NCBI RefSeq assembly: GCF_011766325.1 | Contig: NZ_BLLG01000024.1 | Coordinates: forward strand, 20,310 to 84,309 | Direction of reading: 5' to 3' | Origin: Streptomyces pacificus | GTDB lineage: Bacteria > Actinomycetota > Actinomycetes > Streptomycetales > Streptomycetaceae | Length of the DNA stretch: 64,000 bases | Part shown: one piece after another, positions 28,038 to 36,204 of the stretch | Layout of the letters: every line of letters starts with the position of its first letter | Position numbering within the stretch: position 1 is the first letter of the stretch | Notes under the pieces: model-generated | What the model was told of the DNA's origin: nothing | Seen by the model: the letters and a program-made list of their open reading frames with translations, nothing else | Database searches by the model: none | Program-made: the position numbers and the translations under genes

Positions 28038-29075
28038 GTGAACGCACCATCGCCAGCAACACCACCGGCACGGGAGCCGATCGACCCGAAGGACCGTCCG
28101 GCCCGCCTGACCGTGGGCGTCGTGGGAGCCGGCCGCGTCGGCCCGGCCCTCGCCGCATCCCTCCAGCTGGCCGGCCACCGCCCCGTAGCCGTCTCCGGAG
28201 TCTCCGACGCCTCCGTGCGCCGGGCCGCCTCGATGCTGCCGGACGTGCCGGTCGTCTCCCCCGCCGAGGTGCTCGCGCGCGCCGAGCTGGTGCTGCTGAC
28301 CGTCCCCGACGACGTGCTGCCCCGACTCGCCGAGGGCCTGGCCGAGACCGCCGCCGTGCGCCCCGGCCAGCTGCTGGTGCACACCTCGGGCCGGTACGGC
28401 GCGGCCGTCCTCGACCCCGCTCGCCGGGCCGGGGCGCTGCCGCTCGCCCTGCACCCGGCCATGACCTTCACCGGCACGTCCGTGGATGTCCAGCGGCTGG
28501 CCGGCTGCTCCTTCGGCGTCACCGCCCCCGAGGAGCTGAGGCTCGCCGCCGAGGCGCTCGTCATCGAGATGGGCGGTGAGCCCGAGTGGATCGCGGAGGC
28601 CGACCGCCCGCTGTACCACGCGGGCCTCGCCCTCGGCGCGAACCATCTGGTCACTCTGGTCGCCCAGGCCATGGAGCTGCTGCGCACCGCCGGGGTCTCC
28701 GCCCCCGACCGGATGCTCGGCCCGCTGCTCGGCGCCGCGCTCGACAACGCCCTCCGCTCCGGCGACGCCGCGCTGACCGGGCCCGTCTCCCGCGGCGACG
28801 CCGGGACCGTGGCGGCACACGTGGCCGAGCTGCGCAAGCACGCTCCGGGCATGGTCGCCGGCTACCTGGCCATGGCCCGTACGACCGCGGACCGCGCCCT
28901 TGCCCACGGGGTACTGAGGCCCGAACTCGCCGAGGATCTGCTGGTGGTACTCGCGGACGGCCACGACAGCCGCGACAGCCGCGACACCCGCGATGGCCTG
29001 GGCCGTCCGGACACCCCAGGCGGCCGGGACGGCTGGGACGGCCGGGACGCCGCGGACGGGGAGAGCGACAGATGA
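28038..29075 (+). CDS. Rossmann-like/DUF2520 domain protein upstream of panC
   Basis: The 345-residue protein has an NAD(P)-binding Rossmann start, TVGVVGAGRVGPALAASLQLAG (residues ~25-46), and a C-terminal all-helical DUF2520 half (GANHLVTLVAQAMELLRTAGV ... GDAALTGPVSRGDAGTVAAH). This resembles the ketopantoate reductase/6-phosphogluconate dehydrogenase arrangement. The substrate is unknown, but its stop codon overlaps the panC start by four bases, so a link to pantothenate synthesis is reasonable. The last ~30 residues are Asp/Arg/Gly-rich and encoded by short tandem repeats. GTG at 28038 has GGAAGG about six bases upstream; TAGCAT at 27983 may be its -10. Confidence 0.85.
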   Translation: MNAPSPATPPAREPIDPKDRPARLTVGVVGAGRVGPALAASLQLAGHRPVAVSGVSDASVRRAASMLPDVPVVSPAEVLARAELVLLTVPDDVLPRLAEGLAETAAVRPGQLLVHTSGRYGAAVLDPARRAGALPLALHPAMTFTGTSVDVQRLAGCSFGVTAPEELRLAAEALVIEMGGEPEWIAEADRPLYHAGLALGANHLVTLVAQAMELLRTAGVSAPDRMLGPLLGAALDNALRSGDAALTGPVSRGDAGTVAAHVAELRKHAPGMVAGYLAMARTTADRALAHGVLRPELAEDLLVVLADGHDSRDSRDTRDGLGRPDTPGGRDGWDGRDAADGESDR

Positions 29076-30070
29076 TCAACCACCTGCGCACCGCCGCGGA
29101 ACTCGGCGCCCTCGCGCCGGCGGCCACGGCGCGCCGCGCCGTCGTCATGACCATGGGCGCTCTCCACGACGGCCACGCCACCCTGATCCGCACGGCCCGC
29201 TCACTGGTCGGGCCCGGGGGACAGGTCCTGGTCACGGTGTTCGTGAACCCCCTGCAGTTCGGCGCAGGCGAGGATCTCGACCGCTATCCGCGCACCCTCG
29301 AAGCGGACCTGAAGACCGCGGCGGAGGCCGGCGCGGACGCCGTCTTCGCCCCGCCCGCCGACGAGGTGTACCCGGGCGACGGGCCCCAGGTCCGGATCAG
29401 CGCCGGCCCCATGGGGGAACTCCTCGAAGGCGCCGCCCGGCCCGGCCACTTCGACGGGATGCTGACCGTCGTCGCCAAGCTGCTGCACCTCACCCGCCCC
29501 GATGTCGCGCTGTACGGGCAGAAGGACGCCCAGCAACTGGCCCTGATCCGCCGGATGGTCCGGGACCTGGACTTCCCGGTGCGGATCGTCGGGGTGCCGA
29601 CCGTGCGGGAGCCGGACGGCCTCGCCCTCTCCAGCCGCAACCGCTATCTCTCGCCCGAGGAGCGCCACACCGCCCTCGCGCTGTCCCGGGCCTTGTTCGC
29701 CGCCCGCGACCGGCTCACCGCCCAGGCCGCCCTGCGTGCCCGTGCCGAGTCCGCGCCCGCCTCCAGTGCCCGGGCCGCCGCGCTGTCCGCGCTGGGCGAG
29801 GCCCGAGCGGCCGCCGACGCCCACGCGGTCGCTGCGGCCCAGCCCGGTGGCGGTGCCGACGCCGTGCGGGCCGCGGCGTGCGCCGTCCTTGACGAGGCCG
29901 CCGCGTCCTCACCGCCCCTCGAGCTCGACTACCTCGCCCTGGTCGACCCGGCCGACTTCTCCGAGGTGGCGGACGACCACACCGGTGAGGCGGTCATGGC
30001 GGTAGCCGGCCGGGTCGGCACGACCCGGCTGATCGACAACATCCCCCTGACCTTCGGAGCCGCCCCGTGA
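29072..30070 (+). CDS. panC: Pantoate-beta-alanine ligase
   Basis: The 332-residue enzyme makes pantothenate from pantoate and beta-alanine with ATP, in the coenzyme A pathway. Motifs are MGALHDGH (the HIGH-like nucleotide site, residues ~28-35), TVFVNPLQFG, LYGQKDAQQL and LALSSRNRYLSPEER. An Ala-rich insertion at about residues 215-275 lengthens it relative to the ~285-residue norm. ATG overlaps the DUF2520 gene stop (ATGA), and its own stop overlaps the nadB start (GTGA). Confidence 0.93.
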   Translation: MINHLRTAAELGALAPAATARRAVVMTMGALHDGHATLIRTARSLVGPGGQVLVTVFVNPLQFGAGEDLDRYPRTLEADLKTAAEAGADAVFAPPADEVYPGDGPQVRISAGPMGELLEGAARPGHFDGMLTVVAKLLHLTRPDVALYGQKDAQQLALIRRMVRDLDFPVRIVGVPTVREPDGLALSSRNRYLSPEERHTALALSRALFAARDRLTAQAALRARAESAPASSARAAALSALGEARAAADAHAVAAAQPGGGADAVRAAACAVLDEAAASSPPLELDYLALVDPADFSEVADDHTGEAVMAVAGRVGTTRLIDNIPLTFGAAP

Positions 30071-31857
30071 CGAGCACCGGTATACGGCTCGACGCCCCGG
30101 CCCCGGGCTGGGCCATCGATGCCGACGTCGTCGTGGTCGGCTCCGGCGTCGCGGGCCTCACGGCGGCACTGCGCTGCTCGGCCGGGGGCCTGCGCACCGT
30201 CGTGGTCACCAAGGCGCTCCTGGACGACGGGTCCACCCGCTGGGCCCAGGGCGGTATCGCCGCGGCCCTGGGCGAGGGCGACACCCCTGAGCAGCATCTC
30301 GAGGACACGCTCGTCGCGGGCGCCGGACTGTGCGACGAGCAAGCCGTGCGCGCCCTCGTCACCGAGGGGCCGGACGCGGTAAGGCGGCTGATCGAGACCG
30401 GAGCCCGGTTCGACAGCGACGGCGCGGGCGGCATCGCGTTGACCCGAGAGGGCGGCCACCACCGCCGCCGTATCGCCCACGCGGGAGGCGACGCCACGGG
30501 CGCCGAGATCTCCCGCGCGCTCGCCACGGCGATACGCGAGGGCGCTGTCCGCGTCATCGAGCACGCGCTGGTGCTCGACCTCCTGACGGACGCAGAGGGC
30601 CGCACGGCCGGTATCACCCTGCACGTCATGGGCGAGGGCCAGCACGACGGCGTCGGCGCGGTGCACGCCCCGGCGGTGGTTCTGGCGACCGGCGGCATGG
30701 GCCAGGTCTTCTCGGCCACCACCAATCCGCCGGTGTCCACCGGTGACGGCGTGGCCCTCGCGCTGCGTGCCGGGGCCGAGGTGAGCGACCTCGAGTTCGT
30801 CCAGTTCCACCCGACGGTTCTCTGGCTCGGCCCGGACGCCGAGGGCCAGCAGCCGCTGGTCTCCGAGGCGGTGCGCGGTGAGGGGGCCCATCTCGTCGAC
30901 GCGGCCGGTACCCGCTTCATGGTGGGGCAGCACGCGCTTGCCGAACTCGCCCCCCGGGACATCGTGGCCAAGGGCATCATGCGCCGCATGCGGGAACAGG
31001 GCGCCGACCACATGTTCCTGGACGCCCGGCAGTTCGGCGCCGAGATGTGGGAAAACCGGTTCCCCACCATCCTCGCCGCCTGCCGCGCCCACGGCATAGA
31101 CCCGGTCACCGAGCCGATCCCGGTGGCCCCGGCCGCCCACTACGCCTCGGGCGGCGTCCGCACCGACCTGCACGGCCGAACCACCGTGCCCGGCCTGTAC
31201 GCCTGCGGCGAGGTGGCCTGCACGGGTGTCCACGGGGCCAACCGGCTGGCCTCCAACTCCCTCCTGGAGGGACTCGTCTTCGCGGAGCGCATCGCCGGGG
31301 CTATCGCCGGGGCCCACGAGAGCGGGTCCGCCCGCCCAGGCCCCCCACCCGGTACGGGCACGGGGGAGCCGACCGCCGCCGGAGCCCCGGTGGCGGCCGG
31401 CTCGCCGGGCTCGGTGCCGCTCCTCGTGCCCGAGGCCCGGCACGAGATCCAGCGGATCATGACGAACGGCGCCGGAGTGCTGCGCTCCGCGGGGAGCCTG
31501 GAACACGCGGCGGACTCCCTGGAGGCCCTGCACCTGTCCGCGCTGCACGAGGCCGGGGGGTTCGCCAAGGCCGCCGAGCCCGGCGTCGAGTCCTGGGAGG
31601 CCACCAACCTGCTGCTCGTCGCCCGTGTGCTGGTCGCCGCCGCCCGCGAGCGGACCGAGACGCGCGGCTGCCACTGGCGCGAGGACCACCCGGGGCGGGA
31701 CGACGCCGGGTGGCGCCGCCACACCGTCGTGCGTCTCACTCCCGAACGCCGCCTTGTCGCACACCGCACGGCGACCCAGGCGTTTCCGCCCACACGTCCC
31801 GCACCCGCACCGACCCCCGCCTCCGCCCCCACCGCCGACAGGGAGCCGCAACAGTGA
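30067..31857 (+). CDS. nadB: L-aspartate oxidase
   Basis: The 596-residue FAD enzyme oxidises aspartate to iminoaspartate for de novo NAD synthesis. It has the dinucleotide fold VVGSGVAGLTAAL (residues ~19-31), the RWAQGGIAA element, the active-site region EFVQFHPTVL, and the C-terminal HYASGGVRTDLHGRTTVPGLYACGEVACTGVHGANRLASNSLLEG common to the fumarate reductase/succinate dehydrogenase superfamily. A Pro/Gly-rich linker interrupts the helical C-terminus at about residues 420-450. GTG at 30067 is coupled to panC. The NadA partner, quinolinate synthase, is not in this window. Confidence 0.94.
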   Translation: MTSTGIRLDAPAPGWAIDADVVVVGSGVAGLTAALRCSAGGLRTVVVTKALLDDGSTRWAQGGIAAALGEGDTPEQHLEDTLVAGAGLCDEQAVRALVTEGPDAVRRLIETGARFDSDGAGGIALTREGGHHRRRIAHAGGDATGAEISRALATAIREGAVRVIEHALVLDLLTDAEGRTAGITLHVMGEGQHDGVGAVHAPAVVLATGGMGQVFSATTNPPVSTGDGVALALRAGAEVSDLEFVQFHPTVLWLGPDAEGQQPLVSEAVRGEGAHLVDAAGTRFMVGQHALAELAPRDIVAKGIMRRMREQGADHMFLDARQFGAEMWENRFPTILAACRAHGIDPVTEPIPVAPAAHYASGGVRTDLHGRTTVPGLYACGEVACTGVHGANRLASNSLLEGLVFAERIAGAIAGAHESGSARPGPPPGTGTGEPTAAGAPVAAGSPGSVPLLVPEARHEIQRIMTNGAGVLRSAGSLEHAADSLEALHLSALHEAGGFAKAAEPGVESWEATNLLLVARVLVAAARERTETRGCHWREDHPGRDDAGWRRHTVVRLTPERRLVAHRTATQAFPPTRPAPAPTPASAPTADREPQQ

Positions 31858-32879
31858 GCACGTCCGAAGAACGTCCCCAAGCCGTGGACGTCCCGCTGAT
31901 CCAGATCGGCGCCCGCGCCGCCGAAGAGCAGGGCTGCGGCGAGGACTGCGGCTGCGGCGACGAGGCGTACGAGTGCGGCCTGGACCCCGCCCTCGCCGCG
32001 CTCCTCGCCGCGTCCGGCCTCGACCCCGTGCAGGTCGAGGACATCGCGCACCTCGCCGTCGAGGAGGACCTGGACGGCGGCGTCGACGTGACGACTGTCG
32101 CCACCGTCCCCGAGGACGCGGTGGCCACCGGCGACTTCACCGCCCGCGAAGCCGGCGTCGTCGCGGGCCTGCGCGTCGCCGAGGCGGTCCTCTCCATCGT
32201 CTGCGCCGACGCGTTCGAGGTCGAGCGCCATGTCGAGGACGGCGACCGCGTCGAGCCCGGCCGACGGCTCCTCTCCGTCACCGCCCGCACTCGGGACCTG
32301 CTCACGGGCGAGCGCAGCGCCCTCAACCTCCTGTGCCGCCTCTCGGGCATCGCCACCGCCACCCGGGCCTGGGCAGACGCGCTCGAGGGCACCGGGGCGC
32401 GGGTGCGCGACACCCGGAAGACGACACCGGGCCTGCGCGCTCTGGAGAAGTACGCGGTGCGCTGCGGCGGCGGCGTCAACCACCGGATGTCGCTGTCCGA
32501 CGCCGCCCTCGTCAAGGACAACCACGTGATCGCCGCGGGCGGGGTGGCCCAGGCGTTCACGGCGGTCCGGGAGACCCTGGCCGCGCTGGGCACCCCCGGC
32601 CTGCCCGTCGAGGTGGAGGTCGACACCCTCCATCAGGTGCGCGAGGCCCTGGACGCCGGGGCGGACCTGGTCCTGCTGGACAACTTCACGCCCGCCGAGA
32701 CCGCCGAGGCCGTCGCGATCACCGGGAAGCGGGCGGTGCTGGAGTCCTCGGGCCGGCTCACCCTGGCGAACGCGCGGGCCTATGCCGAGACGGGCGTGGA
32801 CTACCTCGCGGTCGGGGCGCTCACCCACTCCTCAGCGATCCTCGACATCGGTCTCGATCTGCGAGAGGCCGGGGTCTGA
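31854..32879 (+). CDS. nadC: Nicotinate-nucleotide pyrophosphorylase with Cys-rich N-terminus
   Basis: The 341-residue quinolinate phosphoribosyltransferase makes nicotinate mononucleotide from quinolinate and PRPP. Core motifs are DVTTVATVP, ERSALNLLCRLSGIAT, RDTRKTTPGLRALEKYAVRCGGGVNHR, KDNH, EVEVD and LLDNF. Before the core there is an unusual segment with Cys28, Cys32, Cys34 and Cys41 (C-x3-C-x-C-x6-C) that could bind a metal or cluster; it is not part of the standard NadC fold. GTG at 31854 overlaps the nadB stop codon (GTGA). coaX follows after four bases. Confidence 0.93.
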   Translation: MSTSEERPQAVDVPLIQIGARAAEEQGCGEDCGCGDEAYECGLDPALAALLAASGLDPVQVEDIAHLAVEEDLDGGVDVTTVATVPEDAVATGDFTAREAGVVAGLRVAEAVLSIVCADAFEVERHVEDGDRVEPGRRLLSVTARTRDLLTGERSALNLLCRLSGIATATRAWADALEGTGARVRDTRKTTPGLRALEKYAVRCGGGVNHRMSLSDAALVKDNHVIAAGGVAQAFTAVRETLAALGTPGLPVEVEVDTLHQVREALDAGADLVLLDNFTPAETAEAVAITGKRAVLESSGRLTLANARAYAETGVDYLAVGALTHSSAILDIGLDLREAGV

Positions 32880-32883
32880 TCCG

Positions 32884-33681
32884 ATGCTGCTCACCATCGA
32901 CGTCGGCAACACCTACACCGTCCTCGGCCTGTTCGACGGCGAGGACATCGTCGAGCACTGGCGCGTCTCCACCGACCCGCGCCGTACGGCCGACGAGCTG
33001 GCTGTGCTTCTCAACGGCCTGATGGGCATGCACCCGATGCTCGGCGATGAGCTGGGCGACGGGATCGAGGGCATCGCGATCTGCGCCACCGTGCCCTCCG
33101 TGCTCCACGAACTCCGCGAGGTCACCCGCCGCTACTACGGCGATGTGCCCGCGGTGCTGGTCGAGCCGGGCATCAAGACCGGGGTGCCGATCATGATGGA
33201 CAACCCGAAGGAGGTCGGCGCGGACCGCATCATCAACGCCGTCGCCGCCGTGGAGCTCTACGGAGGTCCGGCGATCGTCGTCGACCTCAGTACGGCGACG
33301 ACCTTCGACGCGGTCAGTGCGCGCGGCGAGTACGTGGGCGGTGTCATCGCTCCCGGCGTCGAGATCTCCGTCGAGGCGCTGGGCGTCAAGGGGGCCCAGC
33401 TCCGGAAGATCGAGCTGGCCCGCCCGCGCAGCGTGATCGGCAAGAACACGGTGGAGGCCATGCAGGCCGGCATCGTCTACGGCTTCGCGGGTCAGGTCGA
33501 CGGCGTCGTGCAGCGCATGAAGCGCGAGCTGGCCGCCGACCCGGAGGACGTGACGGTGATCGCCACCGGGGGCCTGGCCCCGACGATCGTCGGTGAGTCC
33601 TCCGAGATCGACGAGCACGAGCCGTGGCTGACGCTGATGGGGCTGCGCCTGGTCTACGAGCGGAACGCCTCGCGTAGGTGA
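32884..33681 (+). CDS. coaX: Type III pantothenate kinase
   Basis: The 265-residue kinase phosphorylates pantothenate, the first step from vitamin B5 to coenzyme A. It belongs to the ASKHA fold: phosphate 1 motif LTIDVGNTYTVLGLFDG, the GADR dimer/substrate motif in EVGADRIINAVA, phosphate 2 in VVDLSTATTFDAV, and GGVIAPGVEIS. ATG at 32884 starts four bases after nadC, so it is the last gene of the DUF2520-panC-nadB-nadC-coaX run. Its position joins CoA and NAD synthesis in one transcript. Confidence 0.95.
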   Translation: MLLTIDVGNTYTVLGLFDGEDIVEHWRVSTDPRRTADELAVLLNGLMGMHPMLGDELGDGIEGIAICATVPSVLHELREVTRRYYGDVPAVLVEPGIKTGVPIMMDNPKEVGADRIINAVAAVELYGGPAIVVDLSTATTFDAVSARGEYVGGVIAPGVEISVEALGVKGAQLRKIELARPRSVIGKNTVEAMQAGIVYGFAGQVDGVVQRMKRELAADPEDVTVIATGGLAPTIVGESSEIDEHEPWLTLMGLRLVYERNASRR

Positions 33682-33986
33682 ACCGCCGAGCGCCGCGCAC
33701 GCCCCCGCACCCGGCGGCGGGCGGATGCCCGTCCCGGCCTCGGCGGCCGGCTGCGGGCCGGGACATCCTCTGGGGTCAGCGCGTGTCCTGCCGGCCAGGC
33801 GGGCGGCACCGCGCCCTTGTCCTGCGCTACCCCGCCCCCGTCGGCCGTCCCGCACGGCGCCCGCACCCGGCCGCCGAGGCGCCGTGCTCTGCTCTCCCGG
33901 AGCCGGCCCCGACCGGCGGACCCGCGTCGCATAGCACACGCCGCGCCGCGAATAGATGGTTAGGCGAAGTTTGTCCGATTAGCGCG
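33682..33986. other. Gap after coaX
   Basis: About 300 GC-rich bases with no recognisable gene, repeat or clear terminator hairpin. Confidence 0.45.
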
Positions 33987-33992
33987 TATCGT
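33987..33992 (+). promoter_or_regulatory. -10 hexamer for leaderless transcription
   Basis: TATCGT is followed by six bases and ATG at 33999. Confidence 0.5.
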
Positions 33993-33998
33993 CGGTCC

Positions 33999-34634
33999 AT
34001 GCCCACGCCACACGGATCCCGCGGCGGCATGGCGTTCAGTGCGGACGAGCTGAGTGTGCTCCGCCGCGCTCTCGCCATCGCCCTCAATCCCGACCAGTCC
34101 CGTCGCTCCGACCGGAGTGACGTTCCCGGTGCGCCTGCAGTCCGGGAGTATCTGCGGCTCGCACAGTCCGTGGACGAGGCCCTCCGCGAGGCGGGCCGGC
34201 TGCGGGTCTTCCTGCTCGCCGACCTGGCGCGATACCGGAACGCCCTGCCCGGCTCCGCGAGCGGCTATCTGGAGCTCCTCCAGGAGGCCCTGGCCGCCGG
34301 TCACGAGCCGGCTCCCGAGGACGTCGCGGCCCTTCGCGCCCTGCGCCGCGCACCGCTTCCCGAGGCCCTCCCTGAGCCCTTCGGGGACGCGGCGGCCGAG
34401 GGGTGCGCACCCACCCGGGAGCCGGCGGCGGCCCCGTCGCGCGTACGGCTGCAGGCGCTGCCCGGTGGCCGCACCTCCGGCGGGGACAAGCAGGAACCCC
34501 GTCCGGCCGCTCCGAAGCCCGCCCGTCCGGCTCCCCGCCCGGACCGCCCGGACCGCCCGATCCCGACTCCGGGCGAGGTCTTCCCGCCGCGCCGCCGCCC
34601 GACGCCCCCACCGGAGAAGCGGGCGGCCGGATAG
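33999..34634 (+). CDS. Conserved hypothetical protein with Pro-rich C-terminus
   Basis: The 211-residue protein is not recognised as a characterised family. The first ~125 residues are helical and soluble (FSADELSVLRRALAIALNP, VREYLRLAQSVDEALREAGRLRVFLLADLARYRNALPGSASGYLELL). The second half is Pro/Arg-rich and probably disordered. There is no signal peptide or membrane segment. The leaderless promoter supports ATG at 33999. It is followed, 13 bases on, by a small membrane protein with its own -10 hexamer. Confidence 0.7.
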   Translation: MPTPHGSRGGMAFSADELSVLRRALAIALNPDQSRRSDRSDVPGAPAVREYLRLAQSVDEALREAGRLRVFLLADLARYRNALPGSASGYLELLQEALAAGHEPAPEDVAALRALRRAPLPEALPEPFGDAAAEGCAPTREPAAAPSRVRLQALPGGRTSGGDKQEPRPAAPKPARPAPRPDRPDRPIPTPGEVFPPRRRPTPPPEKRAAG

Positions 34635-34635
34635 C

Positions 34636-34641
34636 TACCCT
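34636..34641 (+). promoter_or_regulatory. -10 hexamer for leaderless small membrane protein gene
   Basis: TACCCT is followed by six bases and ATG at 34648; it begins two bases after the preceding stop codon. Confidence 0.55.
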
Positions 34642-34647
34642 GGGGGC

Positions 34648-34839
34648 ATGGACTACGTCGCCGCGCTCCTGCCCCCGGTCGTGATGGCCGTGTTCTTCAC
34701 CGCCCTCGTCGTCACGATCGTGAAGAGTCAGGGCGGTCCCAACAAGGCCAAGGAGGACGCCGCCGTCGACGCGGCGATCGCCCGCGCGGAGGCTGCGGCA
34801 GGCCGGCCCGCCCCGTCGGACCGGCCTGCCGGCGCCTGA
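34648..34839 (+). CDS. Small single-pass membrane protein, function unknown
   Basis: The 63-residue protein has one membrane segment (residues ~7-26, LLPPVVMAVFFTALVVTIVK) followed by a charged Ala/Asp/Arg-rich cytoplasmic helix and a Pro-rich end. The frame is clean, the start is fixed by a -10 hexamer placed six bases upstream, and a T-tailed terminator follows, so I regard it as a real short gene. No function can be given. Confidence 0.72.
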   Translation: MDYVAALLPPVVMAVFFTALVVTIVKSQGGPNKAKEDAAVDAAIARAEAAAGRPAPSDRPAGA

Positions 34840-34921
34840 CGGCGGCCCGTACCGGCCGTCTGCCCCAGTCGTCGGTACCGGGCCCGCTGCGCCAGGCCCC
34901 CTGCATCGGCCGCCCGCAGGG

Positions 34922-34954
34922 CGTACGGTCCATCAGCACCGTACGTCCTTTTTT
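34922..34954 (+). terminator. Classical intrinsic terminator with T-run
   Basis: Perfect eight-base arms CGTACGGT/ACCGTACG (34922-34929 and 34938-34945) with an eight-base loop, then TCC and six T residues. T-tailed terminators are uncommon in Streptomyces. It closes the transcript of the small membrane protein. Confidence 0.8.
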
Positions 34955-34971
34955 ACGCCATAAGTATGTCA

Positions 34972-34990
34972 ATGCCGGTCATTGCGGCAT
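34972..34990. promoter_or_regulatory. Candidate operator dyad at the BlaI-type regulator promoter
   Basis: ATGCCG and CGGCAT flank a seven-base centre just upstream of the -10 hexamer at 34998. A dyad in this place fits autoregulation by the downstream BlaI/MecI-type repressor, but the short arms make this tentative. Confidence 0.35.
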
Positions 34991-34997
34991 CTCCGAC

Positions 34998-35003
34998 TAT
35001 GGT
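34998..35003 (+). promoter_or_regulatory. -10 hexamer for leaderless BlaI-type regulator gene
   Basis: TATGGT is followed by six bases and GTG at 35010. Confidence 0.5.
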
Positions 35004-35009
35004 GGCGAT

Positions 35010-35483
35010 GTGCCCCGCCAATTGGGAGAGCTCGAAGACGCCGTCATGACGCGCATCTGGCAATGGAACCGCCCGGTGACGGTGCGCGAAGTGCTGGAGG
35101 ATCTCCAGCGGGAACGTTCCATCGCCTACACCACGGTCATGACCGTAATGGACAATCTCCATCAGAAGGGCTGGGTGCGCAGGGAAGTCGAAGGCCGCGC
35201 CTATCGATATACCGCGGTCTCCACCCGTGCCGCCTACTCCGCCGCACTGATGAACGAAGCCTGGTCGAAGAGCGACAACCCGGCCGCGGCCCTTGTCGCC
35301 TTCTTCGGCATGATGTCGCCGGAGCAGCGCCAGGCGCTGCGGGACGCGATCCGCGTCGTTCAGCGCGACCCGGCGCTACAGGATCCGGAGCCGGAGCGGG
35401 ACGCGCCTTCGCAAGGGGCGGCGGACGGTCCTCCCGAACAGGATGGCGAGGGCGCCGACGGCGCGGAGGGCGCGGGGCGATAG
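35010..35483 (+). CDS. BlaI/MecI/CopY family transcriptional regulator
   Basis: The 157-residue protein has the winged-helix domain of the BlaI family: RQLGELEDAVMTRIWQWNRPVTVREVLEDLQRERSIAYTTVMTVMDNLHQKGWVRREVEGRAYRY (residues ~3-67). A dimerisation part follows, with the FFGMMSPEQRQALRDAI helix. These repressors control beta-lactamase, respiratory or antibiotic-response genes and are usually relieved by a paired membrane protease, which is not adjacent here. The acidic Gly-rich tail (~120-157) is variable. The GTG start is set by a leaderless promoter. Confidence 0.9.
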   Translation: MPRQLGELEDAVMTRIWQWNRPVTVREVLEDLQRERSIAYTTVMTVMDNLHQKGWVRREVEGRAYRYTAVSTRAAYSAALMNEAWSKSDNPAAALVAFFGMMSPEQRQALRDAIRVVQRDPALQDPEPERDAPSQGAADGPPEQDGEGADGAEGAGR

Positions 35484-35486
35484 CGT
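35481..35486 (+). promoter_or_regulatory. -10 hexamer for leaderless GNAT gene
   Basis: TAGCGT is followed by six bases and ATG at 35493. Its first three bases are the stop codon of the upstream regulator gene. Confidence 0.5.
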
Positions 35487-35492
35487 CCGCTC

Positions 35493-36032
35493 ATGTCGTC
35501 AGCCCAGTCGCTCGCCAATGCCGCAGCAAATGCCGTCACCGTCCGCCGGGCCAGGACGAGCGATGTTCCGGCCGTACGCCGGCTCGTGGACCCGTACGTG
35601 AGCGAGGGCATCCTGCTCGACAAAGCGACCGTGACGCTTTACGAGGACATCCAGGAGTTCTGGGTCGCGGAACGCGGCGCGGACGCCCGGGTGGTCGGCT
35701 GCGGGGCCCTCCATGTGATGTGGGAAGACCTCGCGGAAGTCCGGACTCTCGCGGTCGACCCCCGGTTCAGGGGAGAAGGTGTGGGCCACCATGTGCTGGG
35801 CAAGCTACTCCACACCGCCCGCTGGCTGGGAGTGCGGCGGGTATTCTGCCTGACCTTCGAAGTGGAGTTCTTCACGAAGCACGGGTTCGTGGAGATCGGC
35901 GAGGCTCCGGTCGACGGAGATGTCTACAGTGAGCTGCTGCGTTCCTATGACGAGGGCGTCGCCGAGTTCCTCGGTCTCGAACGGGTGAAGCCGAACACCT
36001 TGGGTAACAGCCGGATGCTTCTGCATCTGTGA
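35493..36032 (+). CDS. GNAT acetyltransferase, amino-acid N-acetyltransferase-like
   Basis: The 179-residue protein has a GNAT fold: VRRARTSDVPAVRRLVDPYVSEGILL at the N-terminus, the acetyl-CoA binding stretch EVRTLAVDPRFRGEGVGHHVLGKLL (residues ~87-111, with R-G-E-G-V-G), then VFCLTFEVEFFTKHGFVEIG. This pattern resembles the short single-domain N-acetylglutamate synthases of actinobacteria, which start arginine synthesis, so that is the favoured but unproven role. The start is supported by a leaderless promoter. It is monocistronic. Confidence 0.8.
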   Translation: MSSAQSLANAAANAVTVRRARTSDVPAVRRLVDPYVSEGILLDKATVTLYEDIQEFWVAERGADARVVGCGALHVMWEDLAEVRTLAVDPRFRGEGVGHHVLGKLLHTARWLGVRRVFCLTFEVEFFTKHGFVEIGEAPVDGDVYSELLRSYDEGVAEFLGLERVKPNTLGNSRMLLHL

Positions 36033-36145
36033 TCCCGCAGCGGCGGCGGGGGGAAGCGTGCCTCGGACGCGACACCGAACCCTATGTCCGAATCGCGTAT
36101 GTTTCCCGCGTCCCCGGGGTTCTGAACCTCTGCCGAGGGTTTGTG

Positions 36146-36159
36146 TTTTCCCGGGAAAA
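36146..36159. promoter_or_regulatory. Palindrome upstream of lsr2
   Basis: The 14-base perfect palindrome TTTTCCCGGGAAAA stands out in an AT-richer patch 46 bases before the lsr2 start. It could be an operator, possibly autoregulatory, or a leader structure. Confidence 0.4.
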
Positions 36160-36204
36160 GCGGTTTCCTTTCCGCGTACTGCATTTTCGATGAAAGGAAA
36201 TCCG

